Notes under the pieces: generated by a model
What the model was told of the DNA's origin: nothing
Seen by the model: only the letters and a program-made list of their open reading frames with translations
Databases searched by the model: none
Position numbers and translations under genes: made by a program
NCBI RefSeq assembly: GCF_900182565.1
Contig: NZ_FXTI01000010.1
Coordinates: 1 to 64,000 of the forward strand
Direction of reading: 5' to 3'
Source: Melghirimyces algeriensis
GTDB lineage: Bacteria > Bacillota > Bacilli > Thermoactinomycetales > DSM-45169
Length of the DNA stretch: 64,000 nucleotides
Shown here: one piece after another, positions 17,801-25,388 of the stretch
Layout of the letters: each line of letters starts with the position of its first letter
How positions within the stretch are numbered: position 1 is the first letter of the stretch

Positions 17801-17948
17801 AGTTCAGATTGCTACCGTTGTTATCATCGGTTTGATCCTCTTGGCCTTTGTCATGTTGCCCATACTTCTTCCCGCCTTGATGTCTCTTACACAAGCGTTG
17901 CGCACTGTTTCGGAGCATCGTGAGGAGAAGCGCCATGGACCGTATTGA
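14814..17948 (+). CDS. MmpL/RND-family membrane transporter
   Basis: A 1044-aa proton-driven exporter of the MMPL type (YdfJ-like). It has one N-terminal helix, an extracellular domain, five helices (~185-350) with GIGTDYNILL, a very large second extracellular region (~400-850), and a second helix bundle with the matching SLGVDYSIFL. Residues ~470-740 are rich in Gln/Lys/Gly heptads (coiled-coil, YhgE/Pip-like), much longer than in simple RND proteins. It may span the wall. The GTG start has GAGAGG 5 nt upstream. The substrate is unknown; lipids or peptides are usual. Confidence 0.87.
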   Translation: MTLRRIIRWKWWIIIAWISVSILAVVTMPDLGELVREKGQPGIPESYSSQVAETLEKKLNDPSVQKNEISFLAVFTGEEQKLSKKEVQEIEHGVRVLKEQKEELGITQVLTHFDEEALQEQMVSKDGTAILVSLTVERGEQSVKEIRKHLDEVMDTIPVKNYLTGPELINEDFAQTTLDGVRKTEWITVAFIIAVLLLVFRSPLTPFISLLSVAAAYLISLAVVTHFVEHFNFPFANFTQIFLVLVLFGIGTDYNILLFSRFKEELVRGKSVAEAIVETYRTAGKTVVYSGLAVFIGFACLGFARFSIYQAGMAVAIGVLFLLLSLYSIVPTFMSLMGSSVFWPVKRFQGHIENRLWTWLTANSCKRPLISLLVVGLVTCPILFFYHGNLSYNSLEEVDDSYDSVRGFQTVSDHFRPGQTMPTSVLLESDQPLDSQKSLALLDQVTQSLARLDGVEAVYGPTRPNGKMMDGLYMEQQAEKIQAGIGETGEGIERVKGGLNEAAHQMEMGWNQDGSRLDELAQGSESVRLGLVRIQKGINGIQKGMDNGVKGVRQIQSHLNQLESAMKELTRSTKQISERYGLLSQGYKQLGKKYQRAEKNADQVQSVTNQMQQHMQKVEQKYPKLLQDPHFQALKRAHSGLKSQLGEMKVGLNRLNEQYQQMTETFDKANKGINKVSVGHQKMLGGLQQLKRGASQLRKGLEKGAQGQRQIADSLSAMEQGMGRISKGMKTVTKEVGGLEGELSRLKTGLYGSADGLGHITQGLEQAETYLGDLSGTPQTFFVPKQVLNEEVFQRSLDRYMSDDRKVIKWQVVLHGDPYSKQAMEVVDDMDSILQGKLRNLDLGDTRYGIGGITSQNRDLDAISTGDFNRTAIFMLLGISMVLLWILRSFRNTVYIVCSLVLAYCTALVTTEKIFSVLLDYDGLTWTVPFFSMIMVISLGVDYSIFLMMRYREYSDFPPGKAFVHSARSIGSVVISAALILGLTFASLYPSGVLTLVQIATVVIIGLILLAFVMLPILLPALMSLTQALRTVSEHREEKRHGPY

Positions 17949-18075
17949 AAGGTGGGGAGCACATTGGGGATTGAACATTTCTGATCCATTAAACGTCATT
18001 GTAGCCTTTTTTGCGATCAAATAGGGGGATTTTTGCAAAACCGAAAGGAAACAAGAGGTCACTTTTACAAGATCG

Positions 18076-18099
18076 GCACCCTTTTTGGGTGCTGTTTTT
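18076..18099 (+). terminator. Probable terminator after the MMPL gene
   Basis: GCACCC-TTTTT-GGGTGC followed by TGTTTTTG, 128 nt after the stop codon. Confidence 0.7.
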
Positions 18100-18236
18100 G
18101 TGGGAAGCTTTTTGGTGAAAAGATAGATAGGAAACGGGTTCATGGGACAAGTTCCGCTGACAACTGACCGTTAAATGGTTTCGGGTGGAAATCATTGTTA
18201 TGTGTTTTATTCCATGCAAAGAAGGAGGTCCTTAAA

Positions 18237-18476
18237 ATGAAAGGATTGAAGGGTATTTGTAAATGAATGCGACAGGGCTCATTCAGCCAACGATATAAGG
18301 AGATAAAAACTGTGAATATTTCCAGTGGAGGAAACAAAAATAATGCTTTGGACTCTCAATCGATCGATAAATTTTCTTTTCTATTATCCCAAAAAAGATT
18401 ATCATATGATGTGGTTGGTTTATTTATCTCTAAAAAAGGATTTGGATATGGTAAAAACTGTCCAATTAGGGGGTAA
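18237..18476 (+). other. Short ORFs with good ribosome sites upstream of the phosphate genes
   Basis: AAGGAGGT precedes ATG at 18237, opening a 9-codon frame (MKGLKGICK) that stops at TGA 18264. An ATG follows immediately in the same frame and continues 69 codons to 18476, with another AAGGAGAT-GTG start inside. This could be a leader peptide, or a small gene broken by a nonsense codon. There is no recognisable family. The rest of 17949-18478 holds no other gene. Confidence 0.35.
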
Positions 18477-18478
18477 CC

Positions 18479-19102
18479 GTGTTGTTCTTTAGTCGATCAA
18501 AAGACTCAGTGTTCTATCAGACGCTCGTGGAGGCGGCGAGTAACATCGTTGAAGCGACGCAATTGTTCCGCCAAAATGTTGAGACACTGGAACACAAAGA
18601 AGAGTATGCGGAGAAGTTGAAGGAATTGGAGAATAAAGGGGATGAATATACGCACATATTGTTGCATGAACTGAATCAAACCTTTATCACTCCAATGGAT
18701 CGTGAAGATATCCTTCAATTGGCAGTAAAGCTGGATGATGTGTTGGATGGTGTAGAAGCCTGTGCTTCTCGGATTGTTTACTGTCATGTAGAGAAGACAA
18801 CGCCCTATTTGATGCAATTTGCTGAGATCTTGGAACGGTCTGCGGAGTTTTTGCAGGAATCGTTTATCGCTTTGGAAAAACGCGATTTCACCAGTATACG
18901 TAAACATTCAGTAGAGATAAATCTCCTTGAAAACCAGGCGGATCGTCTGATGCGGGAATCTGTGGGTTCACTTTTTGAAGAGCCGAAAGACCCCATTGAG
19001 CTGATCAAGATGAAGGAGTTGTATGAGAAGCTGGAGGGTGTGAGTGATACCACCGAGGATCTGGCCAATGTATTGGAAAGTGTGGTTATGAAGTATGCTT
19101 GA
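18479..19102 (+). CDS. PhoU-like DUF47 protein (Pit accessory)
   Basis: 207 aa, all alpha-helical, with repeated acidic E/D-x3-D/E helices typical of DUF47/YkaA. Such proteins sit beside Pit transporters and are thought to modulate them. The GTG start has AGGGGG 5 nt upstream. Its last codons overlap the Pit gene by 8 nt, so the two are co-translated. Confidence 0.9.
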   Translation: MLFFSRSKDSVFYQTLVEAASNIVEATQLFRQNVETLEHKEEYAEKLKELENKGDEYTHILLHELNQTFITPMDREDILQLAVKLDDVLDGVEACASRIVYCHVEKTTPYLMQFAEILERSAEFLQESFIALEKRDFTSIRKHSVEINLLENQADRLMRESVGSLFEEPKDPIELIKMKELYEKLEGVSDTTEDLANVLESVVMKYA

Positions 19103-20087
19103 TCCGACGGTGCTGATCGTTTTGGTCGTCTTACTGGCACTGATCTTTGATTTCACCAATGGTTGGAACGACTCGGCCAACGCGATCGCCACTGTGGTCG
19201 GAACCCGGACGTTAACCCCAACAAAAGCGGTCTTGTTGGCAGCGGTTTTGAATTTGGCGGGTGCGTTCTTTTCAACGGCTGTTGCCAAGACGATTGGGAA
19301 GGATATCGTTGACCCGAACCATGTGACGCAAATGGTGATTGTAGCCACCCTCATGGCCTCAATCATCTGGAATACGGTTATGACGATTCTGGGTCTGCCC
19401 GTCAGTGCCTCGCATGGTCTGATCGGGTCTTTGGTGGGAGCCGCTGTTGCTTATAAGGGTTTTGCGATTGTGAAAACATCCGGTGTGACGATGGTATTGG
19501 TGGCTTTGCTCGTTTCTCCGTTGCTGGGGGGATTGATGGCTTGGGGATTGATGAAATTGATCCGGGGTATCTTTCGTAATCGTCCTCCTTCCAAAGTAAA
19601 GCGCCTCTTTCATCCCCTGCAAATTTTGTCGGCTTCATTTATGGCTTTTAGTCATGGTACATCCGATGCGCAAAAGGCAATGGGGATCATCACTTTGGCG
19701 CTTTTTGCCGGGGGATTTGTTGACAGTATAGAAATACCGTTCTGGGTGATTTTGTCTGCTGGGTTGGCGATGGCTTTGGGAACGGCGGTCGGAGGTTGGC
19801 GAGTGATCAAAACCTTGGGGATGCGCCTGAATCATTTGGATACACCCCACGGTTTTGCTGCCGAGACAGCTGCGGCACTCCTGCTTACGACTATTGCCAA
19901 GGTGGGGATTCCTGTCAGTACGACGCATACCATCACAGGTTCTATTATCGGTGTGGGAGCAGCGGAAAGGCTGAAAGGCGTACGCTGGGGAATTGCCGGT
20001 AAAATTATGTATGCTTGGATTTTTACCCTTCCCGGCACTGCATTGATGAGTTGGTTGATTTATCAGGTTCTCAGGGTATTGGAGTAG
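19095..20087 (+). CDS. pit: Low-affinity inorganic phosphate transporter (PitA/PiT family)
   Basis: 330 aa, ~10 membrane helices. The two PiT repeats are visible: FDFTNGWNDSANAIATVVGT near the N-terminus and SFMAFSHGTSDAQKAMG in the middle; GVPVSTTHTITG-like motifs (PVSASHGLIG, PVSTTHTITG) follow each. The family imports metal-phosphate by proton symport. It is coupled to the DUF47 gene. Confidence 0.94.
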   Translation: MLDPTVLIVLVVLLALIFDFTNGWNDSANAIATVVGTRTLTPTKAVLLAAVLNLAGAFFSTAVAKTIGKDIVDPNHVTQMVIVATLMASIIWNTVMTILGLPVSASHGLIGSLVGAAVAYKGFAIVKTSGVTMVLVALLVSPLLGGLMAWGLMKLIRGIFRNRPPSKVKRLFHPLQILSASFMAFSHGTSDAQKAMGIITLALFAGGFVDSIEIPFWVILSAGLAMALGTAVGGWRVIKTLGMRLNHLDTPHGFAAETAAALLLTTIAKVGIPVSTTHTITGSIIGVGAAERLKGVRWGIAGKIMYAWIFTLPGTALMSWLIYQVLRVLE

Positions 20088-20096
20088 ATTGTGACG

Positions 20097-20122
20097 GGCC
20101 TCCTTTTAAAGAAAAGGAGGCC
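20097..20122 (+). terminator. Terminator after pit
   Basis: GGCCTCCTTTT / AAAAGGAGGCC, 11-bp perfect stem with a 4-nt loop. Confidence 0.85.
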
Positions 20123-20152
20123 ATTTGTTTCTTGAAATAGAGAATGATGGAG

Positions 20153-21793
20153 TCAAACCGTCGCTTGTTCCTTGAGCCAAAGATTGATTTTTTCTAGAGC
20201 CGGTTCGGATTTCCAACTGGATAAATGGAAAGCGACGTAGCCATCCGGGCGGATGACAAGCAGATGACCCATTTTCATTCCCAGTTTGCTCGGCACTTCC
20301 CCATGGACATCAAACAGCATGGCGGGCAAATCCTTGAAAAGTTTTCGTGTGCCGCCTTTGCTAATGATGAAAGAAGAGAGTTGATCCTTAAAGTGGCTCT
20401 CCAGAGTATGGATTGTATCCATCACTTCAGAAAGGTGGGAGGCATTCAACTCTTCCATATAGTATAGGCAAAGAAATCGTGGTTTCCGAAGCAGTTCAAA
20501 CAGACGGATTGTAGAATGGTTGTTGTTGAGAAAAATTAGATCGGGCACACGATCTCCGGCACAGAGAGCTGAACTGCTTATCAGGGGGTCCAGTCCCTTT
20601 TCTGCGTGGGGAGTGGACCGATAATGAACGGCAAGATTGGAGATTTGATTTAGGATCTTATCTTGCATCGTTTGGCTGGTAAGGACGCTTCTCCCCAGCC
20701 AATTGCGCACTTTTGTCCATGGAGGCTTGATCGTTAGCGCTTTCAGTGCACGGCTGGTTCCTTTGAGGGTTGCTTCAGCGATTGGATGGCGTTCCGTATG
20801 AAATGTATCCAGAATGTCCGGATGACCTTTCCCAGATAAGACCAGTGCCAGTTTCCAGGTAAGATTGGCTGCATCCTGAATTCCAAGATTCATTCCCTGT
20901 CCCCCTGCAGGATTGTGGATGTGGGCGGCATCCCCTAGGAAGAAGACAGGTCCATAGCGATAGGAGGGAACCTGGCGGTGGGCTGTCCCAAATTGTGTAA
21001 GCCATTGCGGATCAGTTAACTCAAATTGATGCGGAATAATGCGGTCAACACTTTCTTGCAGTTCAACCAAAGAGAGAGCATCCTGGTGAGGGAAGTGCTG
21101 TTTCGAGAAGTCCACAGTGATCACGCGATAGTGCTCTTCCTTGAAGGGAAAAAAGGCGGCTAATCCCCGTTCTGTCAGAAAAACGTTGATATAGGTGCTA
21201 TCTAACCCATTGACCTGTACATCCCCAAGGAAAAAAGTAGTGTTTTCCCCCTCCCCGGAAAACGGTATGTTTAAATCTTTTCGGACAGGGCTGTGGGCGC
21301 CATCACAAGCGAGAAGATACCGGGCAATCATGGTCTTTTCTCTTTGGTTGGGGTCGATTGCGGTCACATGTACATATCCATCACGGATCGAGAGATGGGA
21401 AAATTCCCATTTTCGCTTCACTGATCCTCCCTGCTCGACGAGATGATTTTCCAGAATGGTTTCTGTTTTTGATTGAGGGAGAACCATCAGATATGGAAAA
21501 TGTGTCTGCAAATGGGACCATTCAATTTTGGCCAAGGGAGTACCTTCAAAATGGAGTTTTGCTCCCGGAGAAGGAAATCCTTGCTTGATAAATCGGTCCA
21601 CCAGTCCCATCTGATCCAAGGTTTCTAGGGTTCGGGGTTGAATGGCAAGAGCTCTGGATTGTTGAGAGGGTTTTGTTCGCTTTTCGATTATTTGAAAGTC
21701 GATACCCTGGCGAAGCAATTCATTGGCTGCCATCAATCCGGTCGGTCCACCACCAACAATTAACACATCGGTTGTCAATTCGGAACACATCAT
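20153..21793 (-). CDS. FAD-dependent aromatic monooxygenase
   Basis: 546 aa of the PheA/TfdB class (phenol, polyketide or rifampicin hydroxylases). FAD-binding VGGGPTGLMAANELL near residue 10, NADPH-linked DG motif ACDGAHSPVRKD (~175), and GD motif FLGDAAHIHNPAGGQGMN (~285) are visible, with a thioredoxin-like C-terminal domain. I chose the ATG at 21791-21793, with GGGAGG 6 nt upstream; the next codon is also ATG. A perfect 32-bp palindrome lies just upstream, so repression by a TetR-type protein encoded elsewhere is likely. The substrate cannot be told. Confidence 0.88.
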   Translation of the reverse strand: MMCSELTTDVLIVGGGPTGLMAANELLRQGIDFQIIEKRTKPSQQSRALAIQPRTLETLDQMGLVDRFIKQGFPSPGAKLHFEGTPLAKIEWSHLQTHFPYLMVLPQSKTETILENHLVEQGGSVKRKWEFSHLSIRDGYVHVTAIDPNQREKTMIARYLLACDGAHSPVRKDLNIPFSGEGENTTFFLGDVQVNGLDSTYINVFLTERGLAAFFPFKEEHYRVITVDFSKQHFPHQDALSLVELQESVDRIIPHQFELTDPQWLTQFGTAHRQVPSYRYGPVFFLGDAAHIHNPAGGQGMNLGIQDAANLTWKLALVLSGKGHPDILDTFHTERHPIAEATLKGTSRALKALTIKPPWTKVRNWLGRSVLTSQTMQDKILNQISNLAVHYRSTPHAEKGLDPLISSSALCAGDRVPDLIFLNNNHSTIRLFELLRKPRFLCLYYMEELNASHLSEVMDTIHTLESHFKDQLSSFIISKGGTRKLFKDLPAMLFDVHGEVPSKLGMKMGHLLVIRPDGYVAFHLSSWKSEPALEKINLWLKEQATV

Positions 21794-21835
21794 CTTTTTC
21801 CTCCCTTCATATTCCATCCTATCAGATATAGGAGC

Positions 21836-21867
21836 CCAAAATAAAGTGAGTACTCACTTTATTTTGG
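21836..21867. promoter_or_regulatory. Perfect 32-bp palindromic operator
   Basis: The 16-nt half CCAAAATAAAGTGAGT is followed at once by its exact reverse complement. The core AGTGAGTACTCACT resembles TetR-family operators. It lies 43 bp upstream of the monooxygenase ATG, where a promoter is expected. Confidence 0.8.
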
Positions 21868-21907
21868 ATTAGCGAAGGCTCATATGGTTTAAAGACGGAT
21901 TTAACAG

Positions 21908-21946
21908 AAAAGAACCCATTCCTTGACGTAAGGATTGGGTTCTTTT
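21908..21946 (-). terminator. Terminator of the epimerase gene
   Basis: AGAACCCA..CCTT / AAGG..TGGGTTCT hairpin with A/T-rich flanks on both sides, 13 nt past the stop. Confidence 0.85.
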
Positions 21947-21958
21947 ATTGAGGTAGCG

Positions 21959-22897
21959 TTAGGAAATTTCTCCTTTGACGCACTGATGAAGCTCCCGAAG
22001 TTCTTCAATCCCTTCCCTGAGAGAAACTGTAGCTTCCCATCCCAAAATTTCTTTGGCCTTGGATGGGTCCAGACAGCTTCGTTTTACATCACCGTCACGC
22101 GGACCTTTTCGAAACAGGGGAAGTTCATGTCCAAGCACTTCTTGCATTAATTCATAGATTTCTTCCATGTGTATTTCCTCTCCAGAGGCAATATGTATGA
22201 TTTCGTTTTCGCCTCGATCCAAAGCCAAAAGATTGGCGTAAGCCACATCGCGAACATGGATGTAATCACGGGTGGTTCCACGGGGCTGATCCGGATAAGC
22301 CATTAAAACGGAGGGTTGATTGGCCAGATAATTGTTGAAGAAGATTGGAATCGCACCGGATTCGCCATCGGCCTTTTGTCGGGGTCCATAGACATTGGAA
22401 TAGCGAAGAACGGTATAGTTTAATCCATAGTGGCTGGAATAGAAATGAAGATATTTTTCTCCGATGTATTTGGAGATGGCATAGGGAGAAGTAAACTGGG
22501 GTTCAAGATCTTCAGTGGCAGGAATTTTATTGCCAGCCAATGCTCCACCTGAAGAAGCACAGATAATTTTATTTACCTGGTGCTTCACACAAGCTTCCAG
22601 TACATTCAGAAATCCCATCACATTCATATCTGCATCATATAGGGGGTCTTTTACGGAATAGGGTACAGACTTCTGGGCGGCGTGATGATTGATGATATCC
22701 GGTTGTTCCTGTTCTACCACCCATTCAAACTGTTCTGAACGAATATCCACATTGTAAAACCGGGCTTGATCATGGACCCGCTTTTTCTTTTGGGAACGGA
22801 GATGGTCCACAACGACGACTTCATGACCGTGTTGAATATATGTATCTACCACATGAGAGCCGATAAAGCCTGCCCCACCAGTAACCAGGACTTTCAA
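21959..22897 (-). CDS. NAD-dependent sugar-nucleotide epimerase (GalE-like SDR)
   Basis: A 312-aa extended short-chain dehydrogenase. Rossmann motif VTGGAGFIGSHV (~5-16), Ser of ASSGGA (~115), and YAISK catalytic Tyr/Lys (~139-143) are visible, with RYSNVYGPRQ substrate-side residues. It fits UDP-glucose 4-epimerase or a relative; the exact sugar is not determined. No glycan cluster surrounds it. A palindrome (22931-22949) sits in its upstream region. Confidence 0.88.
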   Translation of the reverse strand: MKVLVTGGAGFIGSHVVDTYIQHGHEVVVVDHLRSQKKKRVHDQARFYNVDIRSEQFEWVVEQEQPDIINHHAAQKSVPYSVKDPLYDADMNVMGFLNVLEACVKHQVNKIICASSGGALAGNKIPATEDLEPQFTSPYAISKYIGEKYLHFYSSHYGLNYTVLRYSNVYGPRQKADGESGAIPIFFNNYLANQPSVLMAYPDQPRGTTRDYIHVRDVAYANLLALDRGENEIIHIASGEEIHMEEIYELMQEVLGHELPLFRKGPRDGDVKRSCLDPSKAKEILGWEATVSLREGIEELRELHQCVKGEIS

Positions 22898-22930
22898 TGA
22901 TAAAGCCCCCTTTCAGGGTGATTATTAATA

Positions 22931-22949
22931 TAATGTTACAGTAACATTA
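22931..22949. promoter_or_regulatory. 19-bp palindrome upstream of the epimerase gene
   Basis: TAATGTTAC-A-GTAACATTA, perfect 9-bp arms about a single base, 34 bp before the ATG. This is the form of a dimeric repressor site. Confidence 0.6.
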
Positions 22950-23008
22950 CAAAAATATTACTGTCAACTGGGAAAAAGAGTGATAGCGCTGGGTTTCATG
23001 AAAATTGC

Positions 23009-24435
23009 TGACAGGAGACTCGCCAATTCATTGGCGTAGAGGAATGTCGGCGTTGTTCGGTATCCCCCTTATGGGGATGCATCGAACAACCATTTTTTCT
23101 ACTGTTGTACCTCCCTTCTTAAATTTGACGCTTACCTTTCACTGAAAATTTTTATACAATCATCTTAATGAAAGGTAGGTGAAAAAGCTGCAATTCACCA
23201 TCACAGCGAAGGTAAAAAATCAAACCCGATTTCGAACAAATCAGATTGTTAAAGGAGACGTTGCAGGCCTATCGGAACGGTTGCAACTTCGTTTCAGATC
23301 GGGTTTATCAAACGAGGAACCTTGTTCAAGCCTCCTTGCACAAGGGAACCTACCAAGATCTTCGTTCCGTCTATGACCTTCGTTCCCAAATGGCTCAGTC
23401 CGTAATGAAGACAGTGATTGCACGATACAAGTCCAATAAGACGAACGGTCATGACTGGTCAAAGGTTCGGTTTAGGAAACCGGAATACGATTTGGTTTGG
23501 AATCGGGACTATTCCCTTTTAGGTGGGATGTTCTCCGTAAACACGTTGCAAGGTCGGGTAAAGGTTCCTTTTGAAACAAAGCAAATGGAGCAGTTCTTCG
23601 ATGGGACTTGGACGTTCGGGACAGCAAAATTAGTCTTCAGGAAAGGGAAGTTCTTTCTACATATCCCGGTGACGAAAGAGTTTCCAGATGCTGATTTGAA
23701 TGAAGTTCGTAACATCGTCGGAGTGGATCTTGGATTGAACTTTCTTGCTGTAACTTACGACTCCAGGGATCTCACTGCCTTCTACAAAGGTCGGTATATC
23801 AAAGACAAACGGGCTCAATACAAACGTGTTCGCAAGTCTCTCCAACAGAAGCAAACTTCTTCTGCTCGTTGCCGATTAAGGAAAATCGGAAACCGAGAAA
23901 ACCGTTGGATGACGCATGTGAATCATGCGATCTCAAAGGCACTCGTTGAACAGGCAGGGAAGAACAGCCTCATCGTGTTGGAAGATTTGGAGGGTGTCCG
24001 TTCCGCAACGGAAAAGGTTTGAAAGCATGACCGATGGTATACAGTAGGTTGGGCATTCTACCAACTTAGAAAGATGATCGAGTACAAAGCGAAGATGAAC
24101 CAATCCACGGTGATTGCTGTTGACCCAGAATACACTTCTCAATCTTGCCCGAAGTGCGGTCACACTGAGAAATCGAACCGCAACAAAAAGAAACATATTT
24201 TCCAATGCAGAATCTGCGGTTATACCTCGAATGATGATCGTATTGGTGCCATGAACTTGCACCGTAAGGGAATGGAGTACCTTGTGCAGGAACTCGGTCA
24301 GCATGACTGATCGAGTGCGGGTAGTTGTCGACCTGCCCATGGTGTATCGTCAGTTTAAGGCAGGAGTCTATAAGACGTTTGTACTGCTGGACAGATACAA
24401 GCTTACCATTTTAATGGTGAGCAGTTGACAGGAGA
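23009..24435 (+). mobile_element. Decayed IS200/IS605-family tnpB element (no tnpA)
   Basis: A single-gene tnpB element. The right end has a guide-RNA hairpin, GCTTACCATT / AATGGTGAGC (24401-24422), then AGTTGAC. The left end carries a CGCCAAT/ATTGGCG hairpin (23021-23036). The 10-mer TGACAGGAGA occurs at both borders (23009 and 24426). tnpA is absent and tnpB is broken, so the element looks immobile. Confidence 0.75.
23179..24310 (+). pseudogene. tnpB: tnpB (OrfB, RuvC-type guided nuclease), frameshifted and with a nonsense codon
   Basis: The reading frame begins at GTG 23179 (after AGGTAG) but one extra A in the A-run near 23212-23218 shifts it. Restoring the frame gives ..KVKIKPDFEQIRLLKETLQ. 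The main frame then has RuvC Asp in GVDLGLNFLAV and Glu in IVLEDLEGVR. It meets an in-frame TGA at 24020 where Arg (CGA) is expected (EKV*KHDRWYTV), and continues through the zinc finger CPKCGH..CRICGY to the last acidic motif NDDRIGAMNL. All catalytic motifs survive, so decay is recent. Homopolymer sequencing error could explain the first lesion but not the second. Confidence 0.88.
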
Positions 24436-24482
24436 AGAATGGTATATTAGAGTGGATCTTCAAAAACGGGAGGGGTGGGATA

Positions 24483-25319
24483 TTGTCCACTTTAAATACG
24501 GCTGTGCAAGCTGCAAAAGAGGCCGGAAAACTGATTCGGCAAAAAGCTGCTGTTGCGAAACAGGTTCAGTATAAATCCTCCGCCCAAGATTTGGTGACAG
24601 AAGTGGATCAAGCTTCAGAGGCAATGATACGGAAACAGCTTCTGAGCCAATACCCTGAGCATGTGATTCTGGGAGAAGAAGGGGTGGAGCCCGGAGCGAA
24701 GGCTTCCAAAGAAGCCCTGGAGGAACACCGCGGCTGTGAACATTTGTGGATTGTTGATCCAATCGATGGGACAACCAATTTTGTTCATGGGTTTCCGATG
24801 TTTTGTGTTTCGATTGCCTATGCTTACAATCAGGAAGTGGTTGCTGGGGTGATCTACGATCCTCTGAGGGATGAGCTTTTTACTGCTGAAAAGGGAAAGG
24901 GAGCGTTTCTCAATGGAAAAGAAATCAGGATTTCCAATGAGAAAACGCTTGAAGAAAGTTTGCTTGCCACAGGTTTTCCAGCGGGTGACAAGGAGGCGCG
25001 ACAACGAAACCTGGAAGGGATATTGAAATTGTCTCCTCTCTGTCGAAACATTCGCGCTGGTGGGTCGGCTGCTCTCCATTTGGCGTATGTAGCAGCAGGC
25101 AGATTAACAGGTTTTTGGGAGTTGGACCTCAATGCTTGGGATTTGGCTGCTGGAAGCCTGTTGGTGCTGGAAGCCGGGGGAGATGTGACAGATACGGCTG
25201 GACATGGGTATGACCTGGTGGTTCGCCATATCTCAGCCAGCAATGGTCATATTCATCCTTTTTTGCTGAATGCGCTGAAGGAAGCGCAAGCAACGGGTTT
25301 TGAAAACATGGTGAAATGA
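24483..25319 (+). CDS. suhB: Inositol-monophosphatase-family phosphatase
   Basis: 278 aa, Mg2+-dependent. Metal-binding motifs are EEG (GEEGVEP ~68), WIVDPIDGTTNFVHG (~89-103), and WDLAAGSLLVLEAGG (~219) with ELDLNAWD. The family acts on inositol phosphates, fructose-1,6-bisphosphate or PAP. The TTG start has GGGAGG ~9 nt upstream, only ~50 nt from the tnpB element end, so transposon insertion may have replaced its promoter region. Probably followed by pepV in the same transcript. Confidence 0.9.
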   Translation: MSTLNTAVQAAKEAGKLIRQKAAVAKQVQYKSSAQDLVTEVDQASEAMIRKQLLSQYPEHVILGEEGVEPGAKASKEALEEHRGCEHLWIVDPIDGTTNFVHGFPMFCVSIAYAYNQEVVAGVIYDPLRDELFTAEKGKGAFLNGKEIRISNEKTLEESLLATGFPAGDKEARQRNLEGILKLSPLCRNIRAGGSAALHLAYVAAGRLTGFWELDLNAWDLAAGSLLVLEAGGDVTDTAGHGYDLVVRHISASNGHIHPFLLNALKEAQATGFENMVK

Positions 25320-25388
25320 TGCCGAAGAATATGTTGATGGTTGGCAGAGCGGGATACTTCACCATACATAGAACAGGGGGAATTGCTT

